DNA of 19,237 nt from SKVR01 sp964589855 (lineage in GTDB: Bacteria > Bacteroidota > Bacteroidia > Bacteroidales > UBA7960), in assembly GCA_964589855.1 (NCBI GenBank), contig CAZPVB010000063.1:1-19237 (forward strand), given 5' to 3'. A program made the position numbers and the translations under genes. Below the pieces are notes generated by a model that saw nothing but the letters and a program-made list of their open reading frames with translations, was not told the origin of the DNA and searched no databases. Of this stretch, positions 1 through 7,503 are shown piece by piece (within the stretch, counting starts at the first letter, position 1; the number at the start of each line of letters is the position of its first letter).

Positions 1-94
1 ATGGAGCTCGCTAACAGTCTGACTTCATGCTTTACATGCCGCGCATTATAATCATGTGCGTGTATGTCAAAAACTTTGTCATGGCTCGGTTCAT
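1..94 (-). repeat. Dispersed ~125-bp repeat, copy 1 (diverged, cut by window edge)
   Basis: Read on the - strand, this begins ATGAACCGAGCCATGAC and ends at GCGAGCTCCAT, where the window stops. It shares both flanks with copies 2 and 3. Its middle is diverged and about 3 bases shorter, and lacks the CAAAAC/GTTTTG hairpin of the other copies. The frame that is open in copies 2 and 3 meets a TAA after 20 codons here. It follows copy 2 head-to-tail, so the TGA ending copy 2's frame overlaps the ATG of this copy (shared ATGA). It looks like a decayed unit of a tandem pair. Confidence 0.8.
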
Positions 95-219
95 CTGTTC
101 ATAATTTGATTAATCCGGTCAGATGGAGCTCGCCAAAACTCCGGTTTTGTATTTTTGTCCATGCTACGAAATCTAATCATCCGCGTGTACGTCATTGGTA
201 ATGTTATGACTCGGTTCAT
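91..219 (-). repeat. Dispersed ~125-bp repeat, copy 2 (full length)
   Basis: This full-length copy aligns without gaps to copy 3 at 16637-16765; by eye 115 of 129 positions agree. On the - strand it holds an uninterrupted 42-codon frame (ATG at 219, TGA at 91) whose core reads KPEFWRAPSDRINQI. The central CAAAACCGGAGTTTTG forms a 6-bp stem with a 4-base loop. It starts about 15 bases after the stop of the aminotransferase gene and has the same orientation, so it may be read by the same transcript. No family is recognised. It could be a non-autonomous mobile repeat, a structured RNA element or a tiny gene. Confidence 0.85.
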
Positions 220-234
220 TGCTAAAAATATTCA

Positions 235-1095
235 TTAAATATTTAAGTAACGATCTACTTCTTTGTTGATTAAAAATACAATTTTTTCAGCGATTTCGTG
301 AAAATATCTTTTCACACCCAACCCTTTTACCCAGCGAATTCCATTGATGGTATTGGTTAAAAAAACCTCATCTGCTTTTAAAAGATCCTGAGCATGCAGG
401 GCACATTCACTGATCTTGTAACCGTTATGGGAGGCAATATCAGCAACAACATTGCGCATTACCCCTGCCACACAGTTTTGATCGAGATCAGGTGTAAACA
501 GCTGATTATTCTTTACCATAAACACATTGGAACTTGTTGCCTCAGCAATAAAGCCAGACTCATTCAATAAAAAGCAATCATCCCATTTTTTACTTTCAGC
601 ATAAACAGAAGCCAACACATAAATCAAAGCACTCGAAGTTTTCAGATGACTTAAAGGGTCATTATTTTTGATCATATCTTCAAAGATGCCCATCATTAGT
701 CCGGTATTGTTAGATTTGTAACGAAGGTGATCAAGGGTAAAAGTCTCTATGAGCATACCCAGATCATTTTTGTTGGGTTTATAGTTTCCCGATGCATCTC
801 TGAAAAAAGAAATCCTGAGTCGCACACCTTGTTGTTGATCATTGATCTCAAGGAGATGGGTAATAATATGTTCGAGGCTTTTTTGATCAGAAAAATATTT
901 GATATTTAACTTTAACAGATCCATACTTTTCAATATCCTGTTGAAATGGTATTTCATCCAAAGGGGTTTTCCCTGAGCGCATCTGATGGTTTCAAAAAAG
1001 CCGTCACCAAAACGAAATGCCCTGTTAGAAGGATCAATTCTCAGTTGATCTTTTCTTGTAAAATCACCATTCCAGTAAACATAATTCATATGCAA
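235..1095 (-). CDS. Aminotransferase class IV (ADC lyase / BCAT-like, PLP-dependent)
   Basis: This 286-aa protein has the fold-type IV PLP enzyme layout. An early RFGDGFFETI segment lies at residues 28-37. The likely Schiff-base lysine is K152 in HLKTSSALIY. The glutamate that contacts the pyridine nitrogen is probably E185 in GFIAEATSSNVF. GVMRNVV (211-217) fits the phosphate-binding loop, and TNTINGIRWV is near the end. Members include 4-amino-4-deoxychorismate lyase (PabC, folate synthesis), branched-chain aminotransferase and D-amino-acid aminotransferase. The length and the TNTINGI segment suggest an ADC-lyase-like enzyme, but no folate gene is nearby, so the substrate stays open. A second ATG two codons in (1089, MNYVYWNG) is an equally good start. 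The gene lies downstream of the terminator of the rhomboid/protease operon and is followed by the tandem repeat at 1-219. Confidence 0.85.
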   Translation of the reverse strand: MHMNYVYWNGDFTRKDQLRIDPSNRAFRFGDGFFETIRCAQGKPLWMKYHFNRILKSMDLLKLNIKYFSDQKSLEHIITHLLEINDQQQGVRLRISFFRDASGNYKPNKNDLGMLIETFTLDHLRYKSNNTGLMMGIFEDMIKNNDPLSHLKTSSALIYVLASVYAESKKWDDCFLLNESGFIAEATSSNVFMVKNNQLFTPDLDQNCVAGVMRNVVADIASHNGYKISECALHAQDLLKADEVFLTNTINGIRWVKGLGVKRYFHEIAEKIVFLINKEVDRYLNI

Positions 1096-1244
1096 AAAAT
1101 ATTACATTATTCAGATCGGGAACGTGCCCCAACCATGTGGAATAATAGCATTACAGGTTAAATTCATTGGTGCTCATATTTGATTGTTAAGCGAGATACG
1201 CTTCCCAAAACCGATGGAAAAATTCCTTTTTGTTTTATAACAAG

Positions 1245-1278
1245 AAAATGCCGGTAGTAAAAAACGACCGGCATAAAA
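1245..1278 (-). terminator. Rho-independent terminator of the rhomboid/S41 operon
   Basis: A perfect 8-bp inverted repeat ATGCCGGT / ACCGGCAT (1248-1255 and 1267-1274) has an 11-base loop. On the - strand it is followed by a TTTTC run. It sits about 50 bases past the stop of the rhomboid gene, the last gene of the - strand pair, and before the aminotransferase start. Confidence 0.75.
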
Positions 1279-1327
1279 TATTTCTTATCATTCAGTAAAC
1301 AAGCATCGATCATTCAGATCCTTTATT

Positions 1328-1936
1328 TTAAAAAATATATTGCAAAAACTCACCAACAAAGGCAGGTCGGAGTATAATGGTAAATACCAACCCGAAAACT
1401 GCACCCCAGAAGTGAGCATCGTGCCCAATATTATCGCTGCCCCTTTTTGCCATATAGGCAGAATAGACAAGATAAAGGATACCGAATATCCAGGCAGGTA
1501 TGGGTACTGGAAAGAAGATAAAAACGACAGATCCCTGAGGATACATCAGAATACTGGAGAAAAGCACTGCTGAAACCGCTCCACTGGCTCCCACAGCATT
1601 GTAAAAATCATGATTTTTGTGCTTACCATAAGAAGGCAGGGAAGAAAAAGCAATTCCACCAATATATAGTACAAGAAAATACAAAGAAGAGAGGTTTCCG
1701 AAATTATTGGCAAATAAACTTTCAACCATTGTTCCAAAAGACCAGAGCACAAACATATTCACGAAAAGGTGCATCCAGTCGGCATGTATCAATCCATAGG
1801 TGAAAAAACGATACCACTGTTTATTGTGGTGCACCAGATAAGCGTTAAACTTCATTTTGTAAAATGTTTCCGGGTTGTTAAAAGCCAGGAAAGAAGTTAT
1901 TGCGGTAATAATGATAATGATGATGGTAATACTCAT
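1328..1936 (-). CDS. Rhomboid family intramembrane serine protease
   Basis: This 202-aa polytopic membrane protein has the compact six-helix rhomboid core and little else. The catalytic pair is visible: S118 in GASGAVSA and H175 in GHDAHFWGAVFG. The oxyanion-side H56/N60 lie in HADWMHLFVNMFVLWSFG. All key residues are present, so it should be an active protease cleaving membrane helices. It begins only 26 bases after the stop of the upstream S41 protease gene and shares its operon and the terminator at 1248-1274. A second rhomboid is encoded at 3927-4718, on the other side of the S41 gene. The natural substrate cannot be read from sequence. Confidence 0.92.
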   Translation of the reverse strand: MSITIIIIIITAITSFLAFNNPETFYKMKFNAYLVHHNKQWYRFFTYGLIHADWMHLFVNMFVLWSFGTMVESLFANNFGNLSSLYFLVLYIGGIAFSSLPSYGKHKNHDFYNAVGASGAVSAVLFSSILMYPQGSVVFIFFPVPIPAWIFGILYLVYSAYMAKRGSDNIGHDAHFWGAVFGLVFTIILRPAFVGEFLQYIF

Positions 1937-1962
1937 GAAAACAATGTTTGGGTCATTATCCG

Positions 1963-3582
1963 TTAATTTTTATATTTTATTTTCATTGCATCGAATGTAT
2001 CATCTTCAATAATCTCAATGGCTTTAAGGTAGGCTTCATCATCTTGCATACGCATTTGAATAAAAGCACTAAAATCCCACAAGCTTCGTGCTATTAAAGA
2101 TTTTAACTGGATACGAATATCAATGCTATCATCCTTATCTCCGTTTTCTTTTTCAATACCTTGAGAAAGAGCATGCTCCTGCAACTGGTCCATTATCTCA
2201 TCAGTAACCTGGAATTCCTCCATAAACACCTCAACATTTGCATATTTTGAACTAAGTTGCTTCCGGTTCTCGTTGGTGTACTCAATACTAAATGTGTTGA
2301 TGGCTCCTGAGCGCAATAATTTGCCATAATAATCGGAAATGCTGGTAGTATCCAGTGGGATATAAAAATCGGGCATGATACCGCCTCCGCCATACACTTC
2401 ACGCTGATTAAGTTTGGTGAGATATTTTAATGAATCGGGGAAAGAAATATTGGAAACGTTAACCAATTCGCCACTTTTGAGTCTTTCGCTCAAATCCAGA
2501 TAGTATTGTTCTTTACCTTCATCATAAGGCTTCTGTATGCTTCTGCCAGTAGGGGTATGATATCTGGCGGTGGTGAGCCGTAAGGCGCTTCCATCGGGCA
2601 GTTCAAAAGGTCGTTGCACAAGTCCTTTACCAAACGACCTTCTTCCAATAAGCAATCCTCTGTCCCAGTCCTGAACAGCTCCGGAAACAATTTCACTGGC
2701 TGAGGCACTACCTTCGTTGAGCAGTACAACAAGTTTACCAGATTTGAAATTTCCGCGGCTGGTAGAGTTAAATTTTTGGGTAGGACTTGCGTTTCCTTCT
2801 GTATAAACAATCAGTTTGTTGCTTTCCAGGAAATGATCAGTCAGGTCAATGGCTACATCTAAGAATCCACCTGAATTATAATTGAGGTCCAGGATAAGAT
2901 GCAACATTCCCTGAGCAAGCAAATCTTCCAGAGCATCATTAAATTCATTCATGGTGGTTCGCGAAAATCTGTTGATTTTAATATAACCGATTTCGGAAGT
3001 AGCCATAAAAGCGGCATCTAGTGAATTGATCGGAATTTTATCTCGTGTAATGGTAAAATTCAAAATTTCATCAACAGGACGTCGATAAACACCAACTCTT
3101 ACTTTGGTTCCGCGCTCTCCCCGGAGTCTCTCCATCACAAAATTATTGGTTACTTTGCTACCGGTAGCCTTTTCACCATCTATAGTCACAATTTTATCAC
3201 CTGGCAAAAGTCCCACCTTTTCGCTGGGGCCACCAGGAACAGGTGATACCACCACAATGGTATCATTAATAATATTAAACTGCACGCCAATTCCGTCAAA
3301 ACTACCCTGCAAGGGTTCGTTGGCTTCTTTGAGTTCTTCTGCAGAAAGATAAACCGAATGTGGATCAAGTTCTTTCAACATACCTCTGATGGCATCCTCA
3401 ACAAGATCATCATCGCTCACAGGCTCTACGTATGCAAAATCGATTATACGCAAAGCGCGTATAAACTTCTCTGCCGATTCAGCGCCATTTTGGGCATGTA
3501 CAAATGTAACAGGAAGCAACAATGCTAAACTCAACATTGCTACGGTACGAATTTTTTTAATACATATCATTATAAGAAACAT
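1963..3582 (-). CDS. S41 family C-terminal processing peptidase (CTP/Tsp-like)
   Basis: This 539-aa exported serine protease starts with a signal peptide (hydrophobic stretch about 13-28, likely cleavage after VHA at 30). A PDZ-like domain spans about 92-170 (GIGVQF, GPSEKVGLLPGDKI) and is followed by the S41 catalytic domain. The Ser-Lys dyad is intact: S294 in EGSASASEI and K319 in SFGKG, 25 residues apart as in E. coli Tsp. The segment normally RGNxGG reads LNYNSGGFLD here (233-242), a variant. A hydrophilic C-terminal region of about 130 residues extends beyond the protease core. The family trims C-termini of envelope proteins in the periplasm. ATG at 3570, four codons in, is a plausible alternative start with a tighter signal peptide. 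It is the first gene of an operon with the rhomboid at 1328-1936; a -7 box lies at 3698-3705. Confidence 0.92.
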   Translation of the reverse strand: MFLIMICIKKIRTVAMLSLALLLPVTFVHAQNGAESAEKFIRALRIIDFAYVEPVSDDDLVEDAIRGMLKELDPHSVYLSAEELKEANEPLQGSFDGIGVQFNIINDTIVVVSPVPGGPSEKVGLLPGDKIVTIDGEKATGSKVTNNFVMERLRGERGTKVRVGVYRRPVDEILNFTITRDKIPINSLDAAFMATSEIGYIKINRFSRTTMNEFNDALEDLLAQGMLHLILDLNYNSGGFLDVAIDLTDHFLESNKLIVYTEGNASPTQKFNSTSRGNFKSGKLVVLLNEGSASASEIVSGAVQDWDRGLLIGRRSFGKGLVQRPFELPDGSALRLTTARYHTPTGRSIQKPYDEGKEQYYLDLSERLKSGELVNVSNISFPDSLKYLTKLNQREVYGGGGIMPDFYIPLDTTSISDYYGKLLRSGAINTFSIEYTNENRKQLSSKYANVEVFMEEFQVTDEIMDQLQEHALSQGIEKENGDKDDSIDIRIQLKSLIARSLWDFSAFIQMRMQDDEAYLKAIEIIEDDTFDAMKIKYKN

Positions 3583-3697
3583 TTAATAAAATAAGGATTA
3601 TAATAAGATTTGCCGGATAAAACAAGTAATAGTGTAAACGCGATAATTACAACGAATGTTCTACATAAATTCCAGGTGTTCTTAAAAAAGCAAGAAA

Positions 3698-3705
3698 CAA
3701 AAGTA
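3698..3705 (-). promoter_or_regulatory. Bacteroidota-type -7 box upstream of S41 operon
   Basis: The - strand reads TACTTTTG, a full match to the phylum -7 consensus TAnnTTTG. A TTT stretch sits about 19 bases upstream, where the -33 TTTG is expected, but it is only a partial match. The leader to the S41 start would be roughly 110 bases. Confidence 0.5.
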
Positions 3706-3709
3706 GGGA

Positions 3710-3721
3710 AATCATATGATT
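3710..3721. promoter_or_regulatory. 12-bp palindrome in promoter spacer
   Basis: AATCATATGATT is a perfect palindrome lying in the spacer just upstream of the -7 box at 3698-3705. Its placement fits an operator for a dimeric regulator, but its simple AT-rich make-up also allows chance occurrence. Confidence 0.3.
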
Positions 3722-3926
3722 AAGAAATGCTTTTCGGCAAAAAAAATAAAATTTCAGTCAATTTTGATCATTTTTTTCACTTTGGAAGGCAGTACAACAA
3801 GAAAGAACTGATCGCGCCACAATTTCAGCGAAAAAAAGCACTTTTAATTATACGAAAAACTATACCAAAAATTGCCAACAACTTTGTACATTTATATTTT
3901 CTCTCTTTCTAAATTGTTGATCGTTT

Positions 3927-4718
3927 ATGAAAAAAGATCTCACTAGATTATTTCATGCTTCCTTGTATCCTGTTGCTATGATCGCCCTGATGTGGGTCAT
4001 AAAGATTATAGAAAGTGCCGTACCCACAGATTTTTACACCTGGGGAATTTATCCTTTGCACACAGAGGGACTAAAAGGAATTATTTTTTCACCTTTTATT
4101 CATGGAAGTTACGAACACCTTATATCCAATACATTTCCTTTGCTAATCCTGGGCACTGCATTGTTTTATTTTTACCATAAACTGGGACTGGCCATCACGA
4201 TTTTTTCATGGATTATGAGTGGCATATGGGTTTGGGTTTTTGCACGTGAATCCTATCACATTGGTGCCAGTGGAATTATTTACAGTTGGGCAGCTTTTCT
4301 TTTTGTGAGCGGAGTTATCAGGGATCATCCCCGATTGATGGCATTATCTCTTTTGATTGCATTTTTGTACGGAAGCATGGTTTGGGGAATATTTCCCCTG
4401 AGAGAAAGAATGTCGTGGGAGGGTCACTTGATGGGATTGCTGGCAGGAATAGTGTTGGCGCTCTTTTATAAAGAGAAAGGACCTCAAAGGAAAAAATATT
4501 CCTGGGAAATTGAAGAAGAGGAAGAAAATGATGAAATTGTAAACCCTGAAAATCCTCCCTACTGGATGCAGGGAAATGCAATTTATGATGAACAGAAAGG
4601 GGAAAAAAACAAACCCAATGAAGCATCAAAAAACGAACAACCCATAAATTATTTTTATTCGTATAAAGAAAATCGCAAAAACAATCAGAAAGATGATGAC
4701 ACTAATTCAGACACATAA
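3927..4718 (+). CDS. Rhomboid family intramembrane serine protease with charged C-terminal tail
   Basis: This 263-aa protein has a rhomboid core in residues about 10-182. H64 and N68 lie in HGSYEHLISNTF, the nucleophile is S115 in HIGASGIIYSW, and the partner histidine is H167 in SWEGHLMGLLAG. Active-site residues are complete. After the last helix comes a hydrophilic, Glu/Asn/Lys-rich tail of about 80 residues (EEEEENDE near 197-203, then NPENPPYW) that is probably cytoplasmic and not needed for catalysis. It is transcribed divergently from the S41/rhomboid operon and convergently with smpB. Sequence outside the core differs from the first rhomboid, so the two do not look like a recent duplication. 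Confidence 0.92.
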   Translation: MKKDLTRLFHASLYPVAMIALMWVIKIIESAVPTDFYTWGIYPLHTEGLKGIIFSPFIHGSYEHLISNTFPLLILGTALFYFYHKLGLAITIFSWIMSGIWVWVFARESYHIGASGIIYSWAAFLFVSGVIRDHPRLMALSLLIAFLYGSMVWGIFPLRERMSWEGHLMGLLAGIVLALFYKEKGPQRKKYSWEIEEEEENDEIVNPENPPYWMQGNAIYDEQKGEKNKPNEASKNEQPINYFYSYKENRKNNQKDDDTNSDT

Positions 4719-4746
4719 CAAGATATAACCACTACAAAAACATTTT

Positions 4747-5193
4747 TCAAAACCCGCTTCGCTCCATATCTCGTTTGGTATCTTTCTGCTTAAGCGTTTC
4801 GCGTTTGTCGTAAAGTTTTTTCCCCTTTGCCAGTGCAATCTCAATCTTTGCCAATCCTCTGTCATTGATAAATAAAAACGTAGGAATCAGCGTTAACCCT
4901 TTTTCGTTTAGTTTTGATTGCAGTTTATTTAATTCCCTGCGAGTGAGCAAAAGTTTACGGTCTCTTTTGGGTTCGTGGTTATTGTAAGTACCATATTTAT
5001 ATTCAGCAATATGCATATTCCTCACAAAAAGTTCATCCCCTTCAAAAGTACAATAAGCTTCATTGATACTTGCTTTCCCTCCTCTTAGAGATTTGATTTC
5101 CGTGCCGGTAAGCACAAGTCCTGCAATATACTTATCAAGCAGAAAGTATTCAAAAGATGCTTTTTTGTTTTTTATTTTTACCGGATTTGCCAT
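4747..5193 (-). CDS. smpB: SsrA-binding protein SmpB
   Basis: SmpB binds tmRNA and brings it to stalled ribosomes for trans-translation. The 148-residue product has the typical features: NKKASFEYFLLDKYIAG at the start, the LVLTGTEIKSLRGGKASINEAY core, and the basic tail (ALAKGKKLYDKRETLKQKD) that folds in the decoding centre. Length matches the family. An ATG two codons upstream (5199) is possible, but MANPVKIKNKKA is the usual start pattern. A -7 box just upstream (5211-5218) suggests its own promoter. The tmRNA gene itself is not in this window. Confidence 0.97.
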   Translation of the reverse strand: MANPVKIKNKKASFEYFLLDKYIAGLVLTGTEIKSLRGGKASINEAYCTFEGDELFVRNMHIAEYKYGTYNNHEPKRDRKLLLTRRELNKLQSKLNEKGLTLIPTFLFINDRGLAKIEIALAKGKKLYDKRETLKQKDTKRDMERSGF

Positions 5194-5210
5194 AATCATT
5201 TATTGGGGCA

Positions 5211-5218
5211 CAAACGTA
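5211..5218 (-). promoter_or_regulatory. Bacteroidota-type -7 box upstream of smpB
   Basis: The - strand reads TACGTTTG, a full match to TAnnTTTG, about 18 bases before the smpB ATG, so the leader would be very short. No clear -33 TTTG is seen at the expected distance. Confidence 0.5.
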
Positions 5219-5255
5219 CAAATTTTTTTGGTGAATAAGGGTTAAAAACATTTTA

Positions 5256-6512
5256 TCACTCCAAATCCTGGTTATCCTGAACCAATGTTATCAAGGTTAT
5301 CTCTGGTCTCATCCCCATTCTTCCCGGAAAACCAATAAAACCAAACCCTCTGTTTACATAGAGAAACTGATTATCATAGGCATACAACCCACCCCATTCT
5401 TTATATTTCACTGATACCGGGCTCCAGCTAAAAAACGGGGTAGTGATACCTGCCTGCATTCCATGTGTATGCCCCGACAGCGTAAGAGTAATGTCGGTAT
5501 CAGGTATAACCTCCTCTTTCCAGTGCGAGGGGTCATGAGAAAGGAACAGGGTTGGAAAAAAGTCATTATTTTCTCCAAGCGCTTTTCCCATATCACCATA
5601 TTGTCCAAACGGCGGCACACCCCAGTTATCTACCCCGGCAATCATGAGAGAATCTCCACCTTTTTCAACAAATACATGTTCGTTTCTGAGCAGGACAAAA
5701 CCCATTTGTTGTTGAATATCTTCGAGTTGCTCAAGGTTTGCCATTTTTTCTTCTATGGTATACCATCGGCGGTAATCGCCCATATCATGATTTCCCAGGA
5801 TCGAGTATTTTCCGTACGGTGAATCAACTTGCTGAAATAATTCAATAAACTTTTCTGCCTCCACGGCTTCATTGTTAACCATATCGCCGGTAAAAACCAA
5901 AATATCATGTGGTATTTTCTGAATTATTTTTATGGATCTATCAACCGGACGAATCCTGGCAAAACTTCCAAAATGTGTATCAGAAATATGGATAATCCGA
6001 AAACCATCAAATGAACTGGGTAAATGCTTTATTTTCACTTCAACCGGAGTTACTTTGTAATGGAATCGTCCGTATGTGATTCCATAAAATACCCATAAAA
6101 AAACAATTACAGAAAAAATAACACCTGACAAAAGCAAAGCAGGTGATCTTCTTTGAGACCAATGCGCTTCTTTGAAAAGTTTCCCATAAAGAAACTTTAT
6201 CAAAAGGAAAAGATCATCGAAAAGATTAAAAATTATGAAAGCAATTTTGGGGAGATATATAAGTATAAATGCACCGGTTATATAAAAATAATTTCTGTAT
6301 TGCACATAATCAGCCCATTCGCTATTGCGTATGATCAAGGTCCAAACAATAGAAAAAACAAGAAACGACAGATCCATTACCCAATAAAGAGTAACAATCA
6401 TTTTTCGAACCCGTGAAAAAGAATCAAACTTTAAAAATTTCCTTAATCCGTAATAACCGTAAAGGTTTAAGGCGATAAGGATTGTAAGAATGAGAAGAAG
6501 ATTTATCCACAT
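5256..6512 (-). CDS. Membrane-anchored metallophosphoesterase (YkuE/YaeI-like)
   Basis: This 418-aa protein has a membrane-spanning N-terminal part with hydrophobic segments around 3-20, 40-61, 76-106 and 125-146. A calcineurin-like phosphoesterase domain follows from about 170. All metal-binding motifs are present in order: D178/H180 in HISDTH, GD at 209-210, GNHD at 240-243, H326 in LSHDPSH and GHTH at 347-350. Related proteins are dinuclear-metal phosphohydrolases, some acting on UDP-sugar lipids or phospholipids; the substrate here is unknown. It lies upstream of smpB on the same strand with a 56-base gap that includes the smpB promoter, so the two are probably separate units. Confidence 0.88.
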   Translation of the reverse strand: MWINLLLILTILIALNLYGYYGLRKFLKFDSFSRVRKMIVTLYWVMDLSFLVFSIVWTLIIRNSEWADYVQYRNYFYITGAFILIYLPKIAFIIFNLFDDLFLLIKFLYGKLFKEAHWSQRRSPALLLSGVIFSVIVFLWVFYGITYGRFHYKVTPVEVKIKHLPSSFDGFRIIHISDTHFGSFARIRPVDRSIKIIQKIPHDILVFTGDMVNNEAVEAEKFIELFQQVDSPYGKYSILGNHDMGDYRRWYTIEEKMANLEQLEDIQQQMGFVLLRNEHVFVEKGGDSLMIAGVDNWGVPPFGQYGDMGKALGENNDFFPTLFLSHDPSHWKEEVIPDTDITLTLSGHTHGMQAGITTPFFSWSPVSVKYKEWGGLYAYDNQFLYVNRGFGFIGFPGRMGMRPEITLITLVQDNQDLE

Positions 6513-6941
6513 TTTATCTGAGGTATGATTTTAATATTTTACAAAGAACAACTACCCAAAATGAAATAAGTTTGGTGAAGCGTACTGTTTATTATGCATA
6601 TATTGGATGATTATTCGCAAATTATGCTTTAAAGTAAAAACCATTTACCGGGTAATATTCGCTCTCAATAAAGTCATACCAAATTTACTTTTGGATACGG
6701 ATTTTTAATCATCAGATGCCTTCTACCTGAAGTTTTCTAATCGGTTACTGGTAAAAAGTATGGGTTTTATTACTGACAAAAAATAGTAAAGTAGGGAAAT
6801 ATACATGAATAACAAATATTCGTTTAAGTGGCAAATAATAAAATGGTTATGACCGAGTTTAAAATTACAAGTTCTTAAAAACAGGAATAGACGAATTAAG
6901 AAATTAATTATTCAGCATCACAATTTTAAAATTACTTACCA
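6513..6941. other. Gene-free intergenic region
   Basis: These 429 bases are AT-rich with no long frame and no RNA signature. The only symmetrical elements seen are short ones (TTACCGGGTAA near 6651, AATTTTAAAATT near 6922). It presumably holds the metallophosphoesterase promoter at its left end, but no clear TAnnTTTG box stands out. It could contain gene decay too advanced to recognise. Confidence 0.5.
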
Positions 6942-7436
6942 TTAATAGTTTAACTGGTATCTGATGGGTAAGGTAATAGCAACTCTTACCTGATTTCCAC
7001 CAATTTTGCCTGCTTCCAGTTTTGGCAAACCCCTTACTACCCTCAATACTTCTTCATCGCATCCATAACCAATACCTCGTATGATGTGAGGATTAGATAC
7101 AGAACCATCTTTTTCAACCACAAAATTAACCCAAACCAACCCTTCAACATGGTTTTCCACAGCTCTTTCGGGGTACACAATCCTTTCATCAAAGAAAACA
7201 GCATATCCACCAGGATAGGAGAATTTTGGATACTCGTCAACGATAAAAAAAACCGTGTTTTCCTCTTCAGAGACCTTGTCTATGATTAATTCGCTTTGCT
7301 GAAGACTCATCACATTTCCACCTCCGATAAAGATCAGTTCCTCGTTTTCCACAACAGAGATCCGTCCGTTATCTGCGGAAGAAAAAACTGGTAAAATAAA
7401 AACAAAAAAGGCAAGACAAAGATTTTTGCGTGTCAT
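6942..7436 (-). CDS. Secreted TonB C-terminal-domain protein
   Basis: This 164-aa protein has a signal peptide (hydrophobic 6-19, likely cleavage near SSA at 19-21). A short linker of about 50 residues follows, then a TonB C-terminal-like domain from about 72 to the end: YPERAVENHVEGLVWVNFVVEKDGS, then a DEEVLRVVRGLPK helix and the VRVAITLPIRY final strand. There is no N-terminal TM anchor with a proline-rich periplasmic linker, so it is not a full energy-transducing TonB. Such free-standing domains are common in Bacteroidota, with unclear roles; binding to outer-membrane receptors or peptidoglycan is possible. It stands alone, with a candidate promoter and inverted repeat upstream (7504-7537). 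Confidence 0.8.
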   Translation of the reverse strand: MTRKNLCLAFFVFILPVFSSADNGRISVVENEELIFIGGGNVMSLQQSELIIDKVSEEENTVFFIVDEYPKFSYPGGYAVFFDERIVYPERAVENHVEGLVWVNFVVEKDGSVSNPHIIRGIGYGCDEEVLRVVRGLPKLEAGKIGGNQVRVAITLPIRYQLNY

Positions 7437-7503
7437 GCTAAGTGTAGATAATGTTTAACGTAAAGATGAAACAAAATAATTATTTATTTGACCTAATGAA
7501 TAT

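Larger units (their letters stand above)
3583..3926. other. Intergenic region between divergent S41 and rhomboid genes
   Basis: This is a 344-bp AT-rich divergent spacer. No convincing gene is seen. It holds the -7 box for the S41 operon (- strand, 3698-3705), a 12-bp palindrome next to it (3710-3721) and, near 3879-3886, CAACTTTG on the + strand, a weak -7-like box for the second rhomboid. Confidence 0.6.

Noticed and set aside
1..219. The tandem repeat as a CRISPR array
   Set aside because: The units are ~125 bp with no short repeat/unique spacer alternation, and other copies are dispersed singly; no cas gene is nearby.
3727..3912. 61-codon + strand frame upstream of the second rhomboid
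   Set aside because: Lys/Phe/Ile-rich translation of AT-rich spacer with no motif; it would occupy the rhomboid's promoter region.
4719..4746. Terminator between the convergent rhomboid and smpB genes
   Set aside because: The short gap contains no inverted repeat.
235..6512. Several further 60-110 codon frames opposite or inside the S41, metallophosphoesterase and aminotransferase genes
   Set aside because: All overlap well-supported genes and show no domain, start context or conservation signal of their own.
6788..6800. Shared string AAAGTAGGGAAAT at about 3700 and 6790 as a regulatory motif
   Set aside because: Only two occurrences in AT-rich spacer, one of which overlaps a -7 box; too little to separate from chance.
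6942..7436. A full TonB energy transducer
   Set aside because: It has a cleavable signal peptide rather than a membrane anchor, no proline-rich linker, and no exbB/exbD neighbours.
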